DNA of 6,281 nt from an uncultured Alphaproteobacteria bacterium (GTDB lineage Bacteria; Pseudomonadota; Alphaproteobacteria; CALKHQ01). The position numbers and the translations under genes were made by a program. This document shows positions 6,205-6,281 of the stretch, in pieces. The stretch covers positions 1 through 6,281 of the forward strand of contig CALKHQ010000352.1 of assembly GCA_937988735.1 (NCBI GenBank), in the 5' to 3' direction. How positions within the stretch are numbered: the stretch's first letter is position 1; each line of letters opens with the position of its first letter. Under the pieces are notes generated by a model. It ran no database searches. It was not told where the DNA came from and worked only from the letters and a program-made list of their open reading frames with translations.

Positions 6205-6281
6205 TCACGAGCCGGGGCCCGATCCGGCGAAGCGTTCGGTGACCTCTTCGCCGGTCAGGCCGAAGTCGGCCAGGTCGTAGC
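6205..6281 (-). CDS. C-terminal end of a convergent gene, possibly a sulfotransferase
   Basis: Reading from the right edge, an open frame gives 24 codons beginning YDLADFGLTGEEVTERF and ending at TGA (6207-6205). Its stop is only 10 nt from the methyltransferase stop, a typical tight convergent arrangement, and codon use is GC-rich at third positions as in the neighbours. The motif Tyr-x-Leu-x-x-Phe-Gly-Leu-Thr followed by an acidic helix and Arg-Phe resembles, from memory, the C-terminus of actinobacterial sulfotransferase-family proteins. With so few residues the family call is weak. That this is the end of a real coding region is more likely than the specific function. Confidence 0.4.
   Translation of the reverse strand, partial: YDLADFGLTGEEVTERFAGSGPGS

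Noticed and set aside
6194..6228. Inverted repeat GCCGGA / TCCGGC as a terminator between the convergent genes
   Set aside because: Only a 6-bp stem with a 23-nt loop, partly inside the right-hand coding end. Too weak to call in DNA of this GC content.
1..6281. CRISPR arrays, tRNA or rRNA genes, insertion sequences, attachment sites
   Set aside because: No repeat-spacer pattern, no tRNA-like cloverleaf, no transposase and no terminal inverted repeats were seen. The window is almost fully occupied by the genes listed.

Overview
The window is very GC-rich, with strong G/C bias at third codon positions and GGAGG-type ribosome binding sites. This points to a high-GC actinomycete (Streptomyces, Actinomadura or a relative; the genus cannot be fixed from the sequence). 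The gene content is that of part of a secondary-metabolite gene cluster, namely its deoxysugar and self-resistance section.

Layout from left to right: (1) a near-perfect GC-rich hairpin (1-34), probably a terminator. (2) On the minus strand, an extended SDR family NDP-4-keto-deoxyhexose 4-ketoreductase (50-1003). (3) Immediately upstream of it on the same strand, a short, class II UvrA-like ABC protein (1099-3357) of the DrrC/MtrX self-resistance type. (4) A compact divergent intergenic region of about 140 bp holding two 10-bp direct repeats with an 11-bp period. (5) On the plus strand, an NDP-hexose 2,3-dehydratase (3499-4899). (6) A 77-bp gap, then a zinc-containing NDP-sugar 3-C-methyltransferase (4977-6194). 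(7) The last 24 codons of a convergent minus-strand gene (6205-6281), possibly a sulfotransferase.

The three sugar enzymes fit one pathway. An NDP-4-keto-6-deoxyglucose loses its 2-OH through the 2,3-dehydratase, is C-methylated at C-3, and is finally reduced at C-4. The expected product is a 3-C-methyl-2,6-dideoxysugar of the mycarose, olivomycose or vancosamine class. Enzymes for C-3 ketoreduction or transamination, C-5 epimerisation and glycosyl transfer are not in the window, so the exact sugar cannot be named.

The UvrA-like protein next to these genes suggests that the final glycosylated metabolite binds or damages DNA, as with anthracyclines or aureolic acids. All families here are known. 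I did not see an unprecedented system. The less ordinary points are the repeat pair in the divergent promoter region, the loss of the UvrB-docking region and half of the first zinc module in the UvrA-like protein, and a 9-codon mini-ORF overlapping the methyltransferase start.
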